DNA from: Deltaproteobacteria bacterium
GTDB lineage: Bacteria; Desulfobacterota; Deferrisomatia; Deferrisomatales; Deferrisomataceae
NCBI GenBank assembly: GCA_013152215.1
Contig: JAADGT010000197.1
Coordinates: 1 to 14,470, forward strand
DNA length: 14,470 bases
Reading direction: 5' to 3'
The notes under the pieces were generated by a model. The model was not told the DNA's origin. It was given only the letters and a program-made list of their open reading frames with translations, and made no database searches. A program made the position numbers and the translations under genes. Below, one piece after another: positions 7,068 to 13,020 of the stretch (position 1 is its first letter; every line of letters starts with the position of its first letter).

Positions 7068-7121
7068 GCCTCTTTGGCGTCACCTCACGGTCTCGGGGGC
7101 ATGGGGTTTGCTGGAGTGCCG
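7068..7121. repeat. Dispersed intergenic repeat, copy B
   Basis: Matches copy A (6118-6170): GCCTCTTTGG, CACCTCACGGT, CGGGGGCATGGGG and CTGGAGTGCC correspond block by block. The following GGGCGCGG also matches the sequence after the core at 1726-1750, which lacks the intervening bases. Confidence 0.75.
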
Positions 7122-7358
7122 GGCGCGGCTCCTTGGCTCGCCGCGCCCCCCGAACATCCGTAGCTTTGTCGAATTCCAGGCCCCTCCGCTGTCGCCGTCC
7201 GAACAAGCTGCTCCGGCAACGGCATGCGAAGGCGCGGCGATCGGATGCTGCACTCGCGCCCGGCCGGAAGCAGGCCCCATGCCCCGCCGCCGGCCATGGC
7301 CCCGGACCAACGAGAGTTACCCTTCCCCGTTGCCCGGCCCCACAGGGCCTGAGAGACT

Positions 7359-7405
7359 TCCAGGCATCACCCTGCCTCTTCGCCTCCACCTTACGGCCCT
7401 GGGGG
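7359..7405. repeat. Dispersed intergenic repeat, partial copy C
   Basis: TTCCAGGCATCACCCTGCCT followed by CTTCGCCTCCACCTTACGG and GGGGGC parallels copies A and B up to the GGGGGC block, then diverges before CATGGGG. It looks like a truncated, degenerate copy in the same orientation. Confidence 0.55.
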
Positions 7406-7431
7406 CTGGATCCTGAACCTCGGGCCCAAAC

Positions 7432-7461
7432 ACCGGAGGCCGGCATCCGCCGGCCTCCGGT
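7432..7461 (-). terminator. Terminator-like 13-bp hairpin after the small exported protein gene
   Basis: ACCGGAGGCCGGC (7432-7444) and GCCGGCCTCCGGT (7449-7461) are perfect complements with a four-base loop. It lies 20 bases past the stop of the 7481-7657 gene. Read on the minus strand, the stem is followed by GTTTGGG, a short T run, so it is a weak-to-moderate intrinsic terminator. An alternative is a bidirectional barrier or mRNA-stabilising stem. Confidence 0.6.
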
Positions 7462-7480
7462 TGCAGGACCTCGCTCGATC

Positions 7481-7657
7481 CTAACGACCCTTCTCCATCT
7501 CGGACAACCCCTTCCCCACCGGGAACTCCACCCCGCACTTGGGGCACTTGATCATGGTCTTCTTGCTGATGGGCTTGTCCGCTCGGGCCTGGGGGCCGGC
7601 ACACCCAAAGCTCACCAACGCAAGTCCGAGCACGGCCAAAGCGATCAGGTTCCTCAT
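7481..7657 (-). CDS. Small exported protein with CPKCG motif (hypothetical)
   Basis: A 58-residue product. Residues 1-20 (MRNLIALAVLGLALVSFGCA) form a signal peptide. Cys19 could be a lipidation site, but the lipobox SFGC is non-canonical; cleavage after ARA (about residue 26) is the alternative. The mature part is basic and contains IKCPKCGVEFPVGKG (37-50 region), a single CxxC knuckle like half of a zinc ribbon or a heme- or metal-binding pair. A strong AGGAGG Shine-Dalgarno sits seven bases before the ATG, a TTGACA-containing promoter lies 35-70 bases upstream and a hairpin follows the stop, so it is very likely a real monocistronic gene. No known family could be named and the function is unknown. 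It is transcribed away from the hydrogenase operon. Confidence 0.78.
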   Translation of the reverse strand: MRNLIALAVLGLALVSFGCAGPQARADKPISKKTMIKCPKCGVEFPVGKGLSEMEKGR

Positions 7658-7699
7658 AACGCTTCCTCCTCGTGGGGGGGATGGAAAGATGTGGAAGGC

Positions 7700-7727
7700 A
7701 CCCTACTGCGGATCCCCGTCCTGTCAA
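7700..7727 (-). promoter_or_regulatory. Sigma-70-like promoter for the small exported protein gene
   Basis: On the minus strand a perfect TTGACA -35 box (7727-7722) is followed after 16 bases by TAGGGT (7705-7700), a poor -10 with T, A and final T conserved. A start site near 7693 would give a leader of about 35 bases to the ATG at 7657. The -10 weakness leaves room for an activator. Confidence 0.45.
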
Positions 7728-7917
7728 CCGACGGGAGTCGGCGTCCGGGCACGCCCCCCCACGAACCACCGGAAGGCCCGTTCTTGACCTAAACACGAGC
7801 CCCAACACCTATTTCATACACTTCGAGATCCATTTTGCGACACACATCGAAGCGCCCTCTTCATTCCTCGCTTTTTTTGTTTCATTTATTCCACTCCCGC
7901 AAAGGATGTTTCAGCCG

Positions 7918-7932
7918 AAGAAACGTTTTCTT
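7918..7932. promoter_or_regulatory. Candidate operator: AAGAAA-CGT-TTTCTT
   Basis: Six-base complementary arms around a three-base centre, in the AT-rich leader region about 90 bases upstream of the candidate hydrogenase -35 box. It could bind a dimeric regulator; such A/T-rich arms can also arise by chance. Confidence 0.25.
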
Positions 7933-8013
7933 TCAAGATATGGCCGGTCTCCGCCATTGGATTGGCCGATTCTGGCCACGAAGGTAGCGGCGCGGAATCA
8001 ACCATTATTCCAC

Positions 8014-8042
8014 TTGATCCAACACGTCCTGTTCTGTAAACT
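8014..8042 (+). promoter_or_regulatory. Candidate sigma-70 promoter of the hydrogenase operon
   Basis: TTGATC (8014-8019), 17-base spacer, TAAACT (8037-8042): four of six consensus bases in each box at optimal spacing. The start would be near 8049, about 60 bases before the small-subunit ATG. Supported only by pattern and position. Confidence 0.4.
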
Positions 8043-8109
8043 CGCCGCGCCCTTTTTTGGGCAAACTGGGATCGGTGCCCCCAGGTCATTCTTGCTGGAG
8101 AGGAGCGTC

Positions 8110-9198
8110 ATGGCAGAGAACCGAGACCCCATTGCAAACACCAGTCTGGAACAGTACCTGGAGAGTCAGGGCGTGAGCCGGCGCGACTTCATGAAGTACT
8201 GCACCGGCCTGGCCGCCACGCTGGCCCTGCCTCTGGGCGCTGCCGAGAAGGTGGCTGCGGCCATCGCCGACGACAAGCGGCCGCCCGTGATCTGGCTCCA
8301 CTTCCAGGAGTGCACCGGCGACAGCGAGTCGCTGCTCAGGGCGTCTCGGCCCACCGTGGCGGAGCTGATCCTCGACTATCTCTCGGTGGACTACCACGAG
8401 ACCATCATGGCCGCGGCCGGCCACCAGGCCGAGCAGGCCCGGGCGAAGACCCTTGAGGAGTACAAGGGCAAGTATATCGCGGTCGTGGAGGGCGGCATCC
8501 CCACCAAGGACGGCGGGCTGTACTGCTGTATCGGTGGCCGCTCCGCCGTGGACATCGCCACCGAGGTGTGCGGCAACGCCATGGCCACGATCGCTGTGGG
8601 CACCTGCTCGGCCTACGGAGGCATCCAGGCCGCCTACCCCAACCCCACGGGCGCCGTGAGCGTGTCGGAACTGCTCCCCTCGATCCCGGTGGTGAACCTG
8701 CCGGGCTGCCCGGTGAACACGGCCAACCTCACCGGCACCGTGGCCCACCTGCTCACCTTCGGCAACCTGCCCCAGCTTGACCGGTACAAGAGGCCCTTGT
8801 TCGCCTACGGCAAGCGCATCCACGACAACTGTGAGCGGCGGGGCCACTTCGACGCCGGTCAGTTCGTGGAGACGTGGGGGGATCACGGCCACCGGCAGGG
8901 ATGGTGCCTGTACAAGATGGGATGCAAGGGGCCGGCCACCTTCCACAACTGCCCCCAGGTGCGCTGGAACGACGGGCTCAACTGGCCGGTGGGAGCCGGC
9001 CATCCCTGCGTGGGCTGCTCCGAACCCGGGTTCTGGGACTCCATGAGCCCCTTCTACGGCCGGCTCCCCAACGTGCCCGGCTTCGGCGCGGAGACCACCG
9101 CCACCAAGATCGGCGTCGGCCTCACCGTGGCCACGGCGGCCGCGTTCGCCGTCCACGGCGTGGTCAAGACGACCCAGCTTCGGATGAAGAAGGACTAG
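8110..9198 (+). CDS. hyaA: [NiFe] hydrogenase small subunit, Tat-exported, membrane-anchored
   Basis: Electron-transfer subunit of a group 1 membrane-bound uptake hydrogenase. The 362-residue precursor has a twin-arginine signal SRRDFMK (23-29) with hydrophobic core (GLAATLALPLGAA). Fe-S ligands in order: proximal cluster C68 plus GTCSAYGG and LPGCPVN cysteines; distal cluster IHDNC His and Cys, WCLYKMGC cysteines; medial cluster HNCPQ and HPCVGCSEPGFWD. Oddly, the expected second proximal Cys of CTGCSES is Asp71 (CTGDSES). The supernumerary cysteines of O2-tolerant group 1d enzymes are absent. A C-terminal helix (KIGVGLTVATAAAFAVHGVV) anchors it. The ATG at 8110 follows a GAGGAG Shine-Dalgarno; the frame upstream is non-coding leader. 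First gene of the operon; 48 bases to the large subunit. Confidence 0.96.
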   Translation: MAENRDPIANTSLEQYLESQGVSRRDFMKYCTGLAATLALPLGAAEKVAAAIADDKRPPVIWLHFQECTGDSESLLRASRPTVAELILDYLSVDYHETIMAAAGHQAEQARAKTLEEYKGKYIAVVEGGIPTKDGGLYCCIGGRSAVDIATEVCGNAMATIAVGTCSAYGGIQAAYPNPTGAVSVSELLPSIPVVNLPGCPVNTANLTGTVAHLLTFGNLPQLDRYKRPLFAYGKRIHDNCERRGHFDAGQFVETWGDHGHRQGWCLYKMGCKGPATFHNCPQVRWNDGLNWPVGAGHPCVGCSEPGFWDSMSPFYGRLPNVPGFGAETTATKIGVGLTVATAAAFAVHGVVKTTQLRMKKD

Positions 9199-9246
9199 CC
9201 GCCCGGCACGCGACACCAGCCGCATCGACACGATAGGAGACGATCG

Positions 9247-10968
9247 ATGGCCAAGAAGATCGTGGTCGACCCGATTACCCGAATCGAAGGGCACCTGCGC
9301 ATCGAGGCGAAGGTGGAGGACGGCGTCATCACCGACGCCTGGAGCATCGGCACCATGTGGCGAGGCATCGAGAAGATCCTCCACGGCCGGGATCCGCGGG
9401 AGGCCTGGTACTGGACCCAACGGTTCTGCGGGGTGTGCACCACCGTGCACTCCCTGGCCTCGGTGCGGGCCGTGGAGGACGCGGTGGGCATGCAGGTGCC
9501 GTTGAACGCGGAGCTGATCCGCAACCTGATCATGGGCATCCAGAACGTGCAGGACCACGTGATCCACTTCTATCACCTCCACGCCCTCGACTGGGTGGAC
9601 ATCGTGTCCGCCTTGGAGGCAGACCCGGGGGCCACGGCCAAACTGGCCCAGTCCATCTCCGACTGGCCCAAGAGCTCCAAGGACTACTTCACCGCCGTAC
9701 AGAAACGGGTGGCCGCCTTCGTGGGGACCAAACGGCTCGGCCCCTTCGCCAACGCCTACTGGGGGCACCCCGCCTACAAGCTGCCGCCCGAGGCCAACCT
9801 GATGGCCGTGGCCCACTACCTCGAGGCCCTGGACTGGCAGCGGGAGGTGATCAAGGTTCAGGCGGTCCTCGGCGCCAAGAACCCCCACCCCCAGACCTTC
9901 CTCACGGGTGGCATGAGCGTGCCGGTGGATCCCAACGCCCAGAACGCCCTGAACGCGGACAAGCTGATGATGATCCGGGAGTGGCTGGTCCAGGCCCAGG
10001 AGTTCGTGGAGAAGGTGTACATCCCCGACCTCCTGGCCGTGGCGTCGTTCTACCTGGACTGGGCCAAGTACGGGGCCGGCGTGCAGAACTATCTCACCTT
10101 CGGCGACTTCCCAACGGCCGAGGGCCAGCGCCGGGAGGACTACTGGCTCAAGCCCGGTCTGGTGCGAAAGGACGAGTTCCCCGCGGCTGTGGCGCCGCAG
10201 ACCGACAAGATCGCGGAGTACGTGACCCACAGCTGGTACCGGTACTCGGGCGGCGACGACAAGGGGCTGAGGCCCTGGCAGGGGGAGACCGAGCCCCACT
10301 ACACCGGCCCCAAGCCGCCGTACCCCGATCAGTACGTGAGCGACGTGGACACCAAGTACTCGTGGGTCAAGGCCCCCCGGTACGACGATGCCCCCTTCGA
10401 GGTGGGACCGCTCGCCCGGATGGTGGTCGGCTATGCCCAAGGCCACAAGGAGATCAAGGAGACGGTCGACTTCGTCCTCCAGACCCTCAAGGTGCCGGCC
10501 TCGGCGCTGTTCTCGACCCTGGGGCGCACGGCGGCCCGGGGCATCGAGTGCCTGATCATGGCCCGGAAGAACGTGGAGTGGCTCGACCTGCTGGCCGCCA
10601 ACATGGGCAAGGGCGATCTGCGGATCGCGGACAACGACCGCTGGGACCCGTCGGCCTGGCCGGCCGAGGCCGAGGGGGTGGGCTTCCACGAGGCGCCCCG
10701 GGGCACCCTGAGCCACTGGATCCGCATCAAGAACGGGGAGATCGCCAATTACCAGGCCGTGGTGCCGAGCACCTGGAACGCCTCGCCCCGGGACCCCCAG
10801 GGTCAGCGGGGCCCCTACGAGGAGGCCCTGGTCGGCACTCCCGTCGCCGATCCGGAGCAGCCCATCGAGATCCTTCGGACCATTCACTCCTTCGATCCCT
10901 GCCTGGCCTGCGCCATCCACGTGCTGGACGCCAGGGGTCGGGAGATCACCCGGGTGAAGGTCCTCTAG
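9247..10968 (+). CDS. hyaB: [NiFe] hydrogenase large (catalytic) subunit
   Basis: Holds the Ni-Fe(CN)2CO site that oxidises H2. The 573-residue precursor has the L0 motif VVDPITRIEGHL near the start, L1 RFCGVC (59-64; C61 and C64 are Ni ligands) and L2 DPCLACAIH (550-558; C552 and C555 are Ni ligands). Fifteen residues follow His558 (VLDARGREITRVKVL); this is the tail removed by the maturation endopeptidase encoded two genes downstream, after cofactor insertion. It has no signal peptide, as expected for a subunit exported with its Tat-targeted partner. The ATG at 9247 has AGGAG seven bases upstream. It is followed 18 bases later by the cytochrome gene. Length and motifs match group 1 enzymes; the exact subgroup needs phylogeny. 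Confidence 0.97.
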   Translation: MAKKIVVDPITRIEGHLRIEAKVEDGVITDAWSIGTMWRGIEKILHGRDPREAWYWTQRFCGVCTTVHSLASVRAVEDAVGMQVPLNAELIRNLIMGIQNVQDHVIHFYHLHALDWVDIVSALEADPGATAKLAQSISDWPKSSKDYFTAVQKRVAAFVGTKRLGPFANAYWGHPAYKLPPEANLMAVAHYLEALDWQREVIKVQAVLGAKNPHPQTFLTGGMSVPVDPNAQNALNADKLMMIREWLVQAQEFVEKVYIPDLLAVASFYLDWAKYGAGVQNYLTFGDFPTAEGQRREDYWLKPGLVRKDEFPAAVAPQTDKIAEYVTHSWYRYSGGDDKGLRPWQGETEPHYTGPKPPYPDQYVSDVDTKYSWVKAPRYDDAPFEVGPLARMVVGYAQGHKEIKETVDFVLQTLKVPASALFSTLGRTAARGIECLIMARKNVEWLDLLAANMGKGDLRIADNDRWDPSAWPAEAEGVGFHEAPRGTLSHWIRIKNGEIANYQAVVPSTWNASPRDPQGQRGPYEEALVGTPVADPEQPIEILRTIHSFDPCLACAIHVLDARGREITRVKVL

Positions 10969-10986
10969 GCCGGGAAGGAGGGAGCC

Positions 10987-11670
10987 ATGCGAAGGCTCGC
11001 GATCAAGGTGTGGGAGTTCCCGGTCCGGCTGTTCCACTGGACCAATTTCCTGGCCATCGTGGTGCTGAGCCTGACCGGCGCCTACATCCACTGGCCGTTT
11101 CTGAGCACCCCCAACTCGGCCTTCCCGTTCCTCATGGGATGGGCCCGGGCGATCCACTTCGTGGCCGGGTGGGTCCTGATGGTCGGCCTCGTCGGCCGGC
11201 TCTACTGGGCGTTCGTGGGGAACCGGTACGCCCGGCTCTCCACCTTCTTCCCCTACCTGACCCGGAAGGGCTGGAAGCAGATCTGGGGCGTGCTCCGATA
11301 CTACCTGTTTCTGGCCCGGAGGATGCCTTCCCACCTGGGGCACAACGCCATCGCCTCCACGGCTTACGGGTTCCTGTTCCTCCTGCTCGGATTCCAGGTG
11401 GTGACGGGGTTTGCCTTGCTCGGCCAGGCTGACCTCGCGAGCACGACCTACCGGGTCACCGGTTGGGTGTTCGACATCGCCACCAACCAGTGGGTGAGGC
11501 TCGGGCACTACTTTGCGATGTGGGTGATCTTCGCCTTCTTCATCACCCACATCTATGCCATGTGGATGTCCGACCTGGCCGAACGGGACGGCACCGCCGG
11601 GAGCATGTTCAGTGGATACAAGTACGGGGAGTTCGAAAGCTTCGCGGACACTGATCCTCGGGGTCGGTAA
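10987..11670 (+). CDS. hyaC: Ni/Fe-hydrogenase b-type cytochrome subunit
   Basis: Membrane diheme cytochrome b that takes electrons from the hydrogenase small subunit and passes them to quinone. The 227-residue protein has four main hydrophobic segments (about 16-36, 52-78, 125-146, 174-195). Histidines sit at family-typical places: H17 in RLFHWTNF, H57 in ARAIHFVAGW, H174 in RLGHYFAMW and H188 in FITHIYAMW. The conserved FHWTNFLAIVVLSLTGAYI opening is present. A GGAGGGAG Shine-Dalgarno precedes the ATG. Its 3' end overlaps the predicted start of the endopeptidase gene by 59 bases. The basic/acidic tail after residue 195 is cytoplasmic by analogy. Assignment is secure from sequence and operon position. 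Confidence 0.95.
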   Translation: MRRLAIKVWEFPVRLFHWTNFLAIVVLSLTGAYIHWPFLSTPNSAFPFLMGWARAIHFVAGWVLMVGLVGRLYWAFVGNRYARLSTFFPYLTRKGWKQIWGVLRYYLFLARRMPSHLGHNAIASTAYGFLFLLLGFQVVTGFALLGQADLASTTYRVTGWVFDIATNQWVRLGHYFAMWVIFAFFITHIYAMWMSDLAERDGTAGSMFSGYKYGEFESFADTDPRGR

Positions 11671-12121
11671 CCGCATCATGACCGACGACGCGGCCGGGCT
11701 CGAAGCCCTGGCCGCGTTTTCTTCGGCCTACGAGGTCCCGGAGGGCGTGGACCTGGTGGACGGCGGCACCCTGGGACTGGACCTCCTGCACATCGTGGAG
11801 GAGTACCCCCGGGTGCTGATCCTCGACTGCGTGACCACGGGCCGGCCCCCGGGAACGGTGGTCCGGGTGGACGGGGACGACATCCCCCGGGTGTTCGCCC
11901 AGTGCCTGTCGCCCCACCAGATGGGGATTCAGGACCTGGCCGCGGCCCTGGAGCTCCTGGGCCGGATGCCGGAGCGGTTCACCGTGCTGGGGATCGAGCC
12001 CGAGCGGATCGACCCCGGGGTGGAGCTGACCGAACCCGTACGGAACAACCTCCCCCGGCTCGTGGAGGCCGCAGCAGGGGTGCTGGAGGAGTGGGGTGTT
12101 CCCGTGCGACGGCGCAGATAG
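11612..12121 (+). CDS. hyaD: Hydrogenase maturation endopeptidase (HyaD/HybD family)
   Basis: Nickel-sensing protease that clips the C-terminal extension of the large subunit. The 169-residue product shows TLILGVGNRIMTDDAAG (13-29), LVDGGTLGLDLL (48-59), LILDCV (69-74) and SPHQMG (100-105). By comparison with E. coli HybD (E16, D62, H93) the Ni ligands would be D26, D72 and H102, so the first is Asp in place of Glu, a conservative swap. I place the start at GTG 11612: it is the only usual start that keeps the N-terminal strand and it has a GGGAG Shine-Dalgarno. ATG 11678 would delete the GVGN motif, and ATG 11555 adds non-family residues. The chosen start lies 59 bases inside the cytochrome gene. 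Last gene of the operon. Confidence 0.9.
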   Translation: MDTSTGSSKASRTLILGVGNRIMTDDAAGLEALAAFSSAYEVPEGVDLVDGGTLGLDLLHIVEEYPRVLILDCVTTGRPPGTVVRVDGDDIPRVFAQCLSPHQMGIQDLAAALELLGRMPERFTVLGIEPERIDPGVELTEPVRNNLPRLVEAAAGVLEEWGVPVRRRR

Positions 12122-12193
12122 GGTAGGGGTTCGGGGCCCCTGACCGGGTGGCACCGCGAACAGGCCCGACCGAACCAGATCCGCCACCCGCGC

Positions 12194-12448
12194 CTACTCC
12201 CGGGCCCCCGCGAGCGCCTCCTCCAGCCGCCGCCGGTCGGCCTCGGACAGCCGGCTCCCTTCCCCAGCGGCCTCCAGGTCCTGGCCGCGGCTCCGCACCC
12301 AGTCCGTCAGGAGCCGCAGATCCCGGCGGTAGGCCCGGCAGGCCCGGCACAGCCCCACGTGGAGCCGAAGGGCCAGCCGCCGTCCCCGAGGCAGGGGGGC
12401 GTCCAGTTCCTGCGAGATCAGCCGCGCCGCCTCCCTGCACGTCATCAT
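12194..12448 (-). CDS. Zinc-finger (zf-HC2/ZAS) anti-sigma factor
   Basis: An 84-residue protein with the anti-sigma zinc motif HVGLCRAC (H30, C34, C37), preceded by Cys4 in MMTCREAARLISQELD, as in ZAS-domain proteins that hold an ECF sigma factor inactive. The remainder is an Arg/Glu-rich helical tail with no membrane segment, so it is a soluble anti-sigma factor; such proteins often sense redox or metal state through the zinc site. The first ATG (12448) overlaps the sigma-factor stop as ATGA and has GAGGAG upstream; the adjacent second ATG is equally possible. Pairing with the preceding gene supports the assignment. Confidence 0.85.
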   Translation of the reverse strand: MMTCREAARLISQELDAPLPRGRRLALRLHVGLCRACRAYRRDLRLLTDWVRSRGQDLEAAGEGSRLSEADRRRLEEALAGARE

Positions 12449-13020
12449 CGGTTCGGCTCCTCTGCCACGCGACCCCACTCCTTCTCCAGGCAGCGGCGGA
12501 GTCCCAAGCGGGCCCGGTGCAGCAGCACCCACGCGTTGGTCGCGGTGATCCCCAGCTCCTGACACAGCCCGGCCGTGTCCATCCCCTCGAGCTCCCGCAG
12601 CACGAACGCCGCGGCCTGCCGCCGGGGCAGCCCCGCCAGACACCGGCGCAGGGCCCGCCAGAACTCCCGGCTGTCCAGCATCCGATCCGGCTCGGTCACG
12701 GTCCCGAAGGGATTTCTCCAGCGGCCGGAGGAGTCGAACCACGCGGCCTCCGGGTCGTCGTCGGCCGGGGCCTCCCGAACGATCCGGCGGATATGGTCCA
12801 CGATCTTGTGCTTGAGGATGCCGACCAGCCAGGTGCGGGGGTCGGCCCGCCCCACGAAGGAGGTCCGCCCCTTCACGGCCGAGAGCAGGGTCTCCTGGAC
12901 CACGTCCCGGGCCGCGTCCGGGTCGGCCAGACGGGCCAGGGCATATCGATACAGCAGGTCGCCGTAACGCTCCACCCACTCGGACGGGTCGGGCAGCGTG
13001 CGGTCGCCGCCCTCGGTCAT
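12445..13020 (-). CDS. ECF RNA polymerase sigma factor
   Basis: A 191-residue ECF sigma factor. Sigma region 2 spans about 12-80 (ERYGDLLYRYALARLADPDAA, with ARDVVQETLLSA and the WLVGILKHKIVDHIRR core-binding and -10 recognition helices, each present as shorter stretches). A linker with WFDSSGRWRNPFG follows. Region 4 lies at about 122-182, with the LPRRQAAAFVLRELEGM and GITATNAWVLLHRARLGLR helices that read the -35 box. The linker and region 4 wording resemble the sigma-70 group labelled TIGR02943, whose members have a neighbouring small zf-HC2 protein, as here. The ATG at 13020 overlaps the rtcB stop (ATGA), with GGTGAAGGG just upstream. Targets are unknown; autoregulation with rtcB is an inference. 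Confidence 0.92.
   Translation of the reverse strand: MTEGGDRTLPDPSEWVERYGDLLYRYALARLADPDAARDVVQETLLSAVKGRTSFVGRADPRTWLVGILKHKIVDHIRRIVREAPADDDPEAAWFDSSGRWRNPFGTVTEPDRMLDSREFWRALRRCLAGLPRRQAAAFVLRELEGMDTAGLCQELGITATNAWVLLHRARLGLRRCLEKEWGRVAEEPNR

Larger units (their letters stand above)
6973..7480. other. Gene-free, repeat-bearing gap between TVP38 and small exported protein genes
   Basis: About 500 bases with no supported gene. Next to TVP38 is its Shine-Dalgarno; then come a GAGGCT/GCTAGAAGGC array (7001-7035), repeat copy B (7068-7121), an inverted short match to the GCAGGCCCCATGCCCC core (about 7270-7285), partial copy C (about 7359-7405) and a terminator-like hairpin (7432-7461). Apparent reading frames crossing it have no ribosome-binding sites and follow the repeat periodicity. 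Confidence 0.65.
7658..8109. other. Divergent control region upstream of the hydrogenase operon
   Basis: About 450 bases between two divergent genes. The part from about 7780 to 8090 is clearly AT-richer than the rest of the window. It holds a T7 run (7872-7878), an AAGAAA-CGT-TTTCTT inverted repeat (7918-7932), a GGAAT/ATTCC pair (7995-8010 region) and a candidate promoter at 8014-8042. I searched for a sigma-54 -24/-12 element and found none with correct spacing. Frames open through it lack starts with ribosome-binding sites. Confidence 0.6.

Noticed and set aside
6001..7410. Possible CRISPR array.
   Set aside because: The repeats are of unequal length, diverged, and not separated by uniform spacers; no cas gene is present.
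6973..7446. An N-terminal extension of the TVP38-family protein by about 158 residues.
   Set aside because: The extra residues come from the intergenic repeats; ATG 6972 has an excellent Shine-Dalgarno and gives the family length.
7672..8109. An extended N terminus of the hydrogenase small subunit.
   Set aside because: The Tat signal must be near the N terminus; ATG 8110 with GAGGAG upstream puts SRRDFMK at residues 23-29.
8086..8110. A sigma-54 promoter using TTGCT before the small-subunit gene.
   Set aside because: The GG and GC elements are not spaced by ten bases, and the site would overlap the Shine-Dalgarno.
8086..11679. A continuous antisense frame of about 1,200 codons opposite the hydrogenase genes.
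   Set aside because: It is a by-product of GC-rich third codon positions: low complexity, rich in Gly/His/Val/Pro, no family motifs, while the plus strand carries fully conserved hydrogenase subunits.
12128..12176. GGTTCGG/CCGAACC pair between the convergent hyaD and anti-sigma genes as a bidirectional terminator.
   Set aside because: Seven-base arms with a 35-base loop and no T-tract are too weak in GC-rich DNA.
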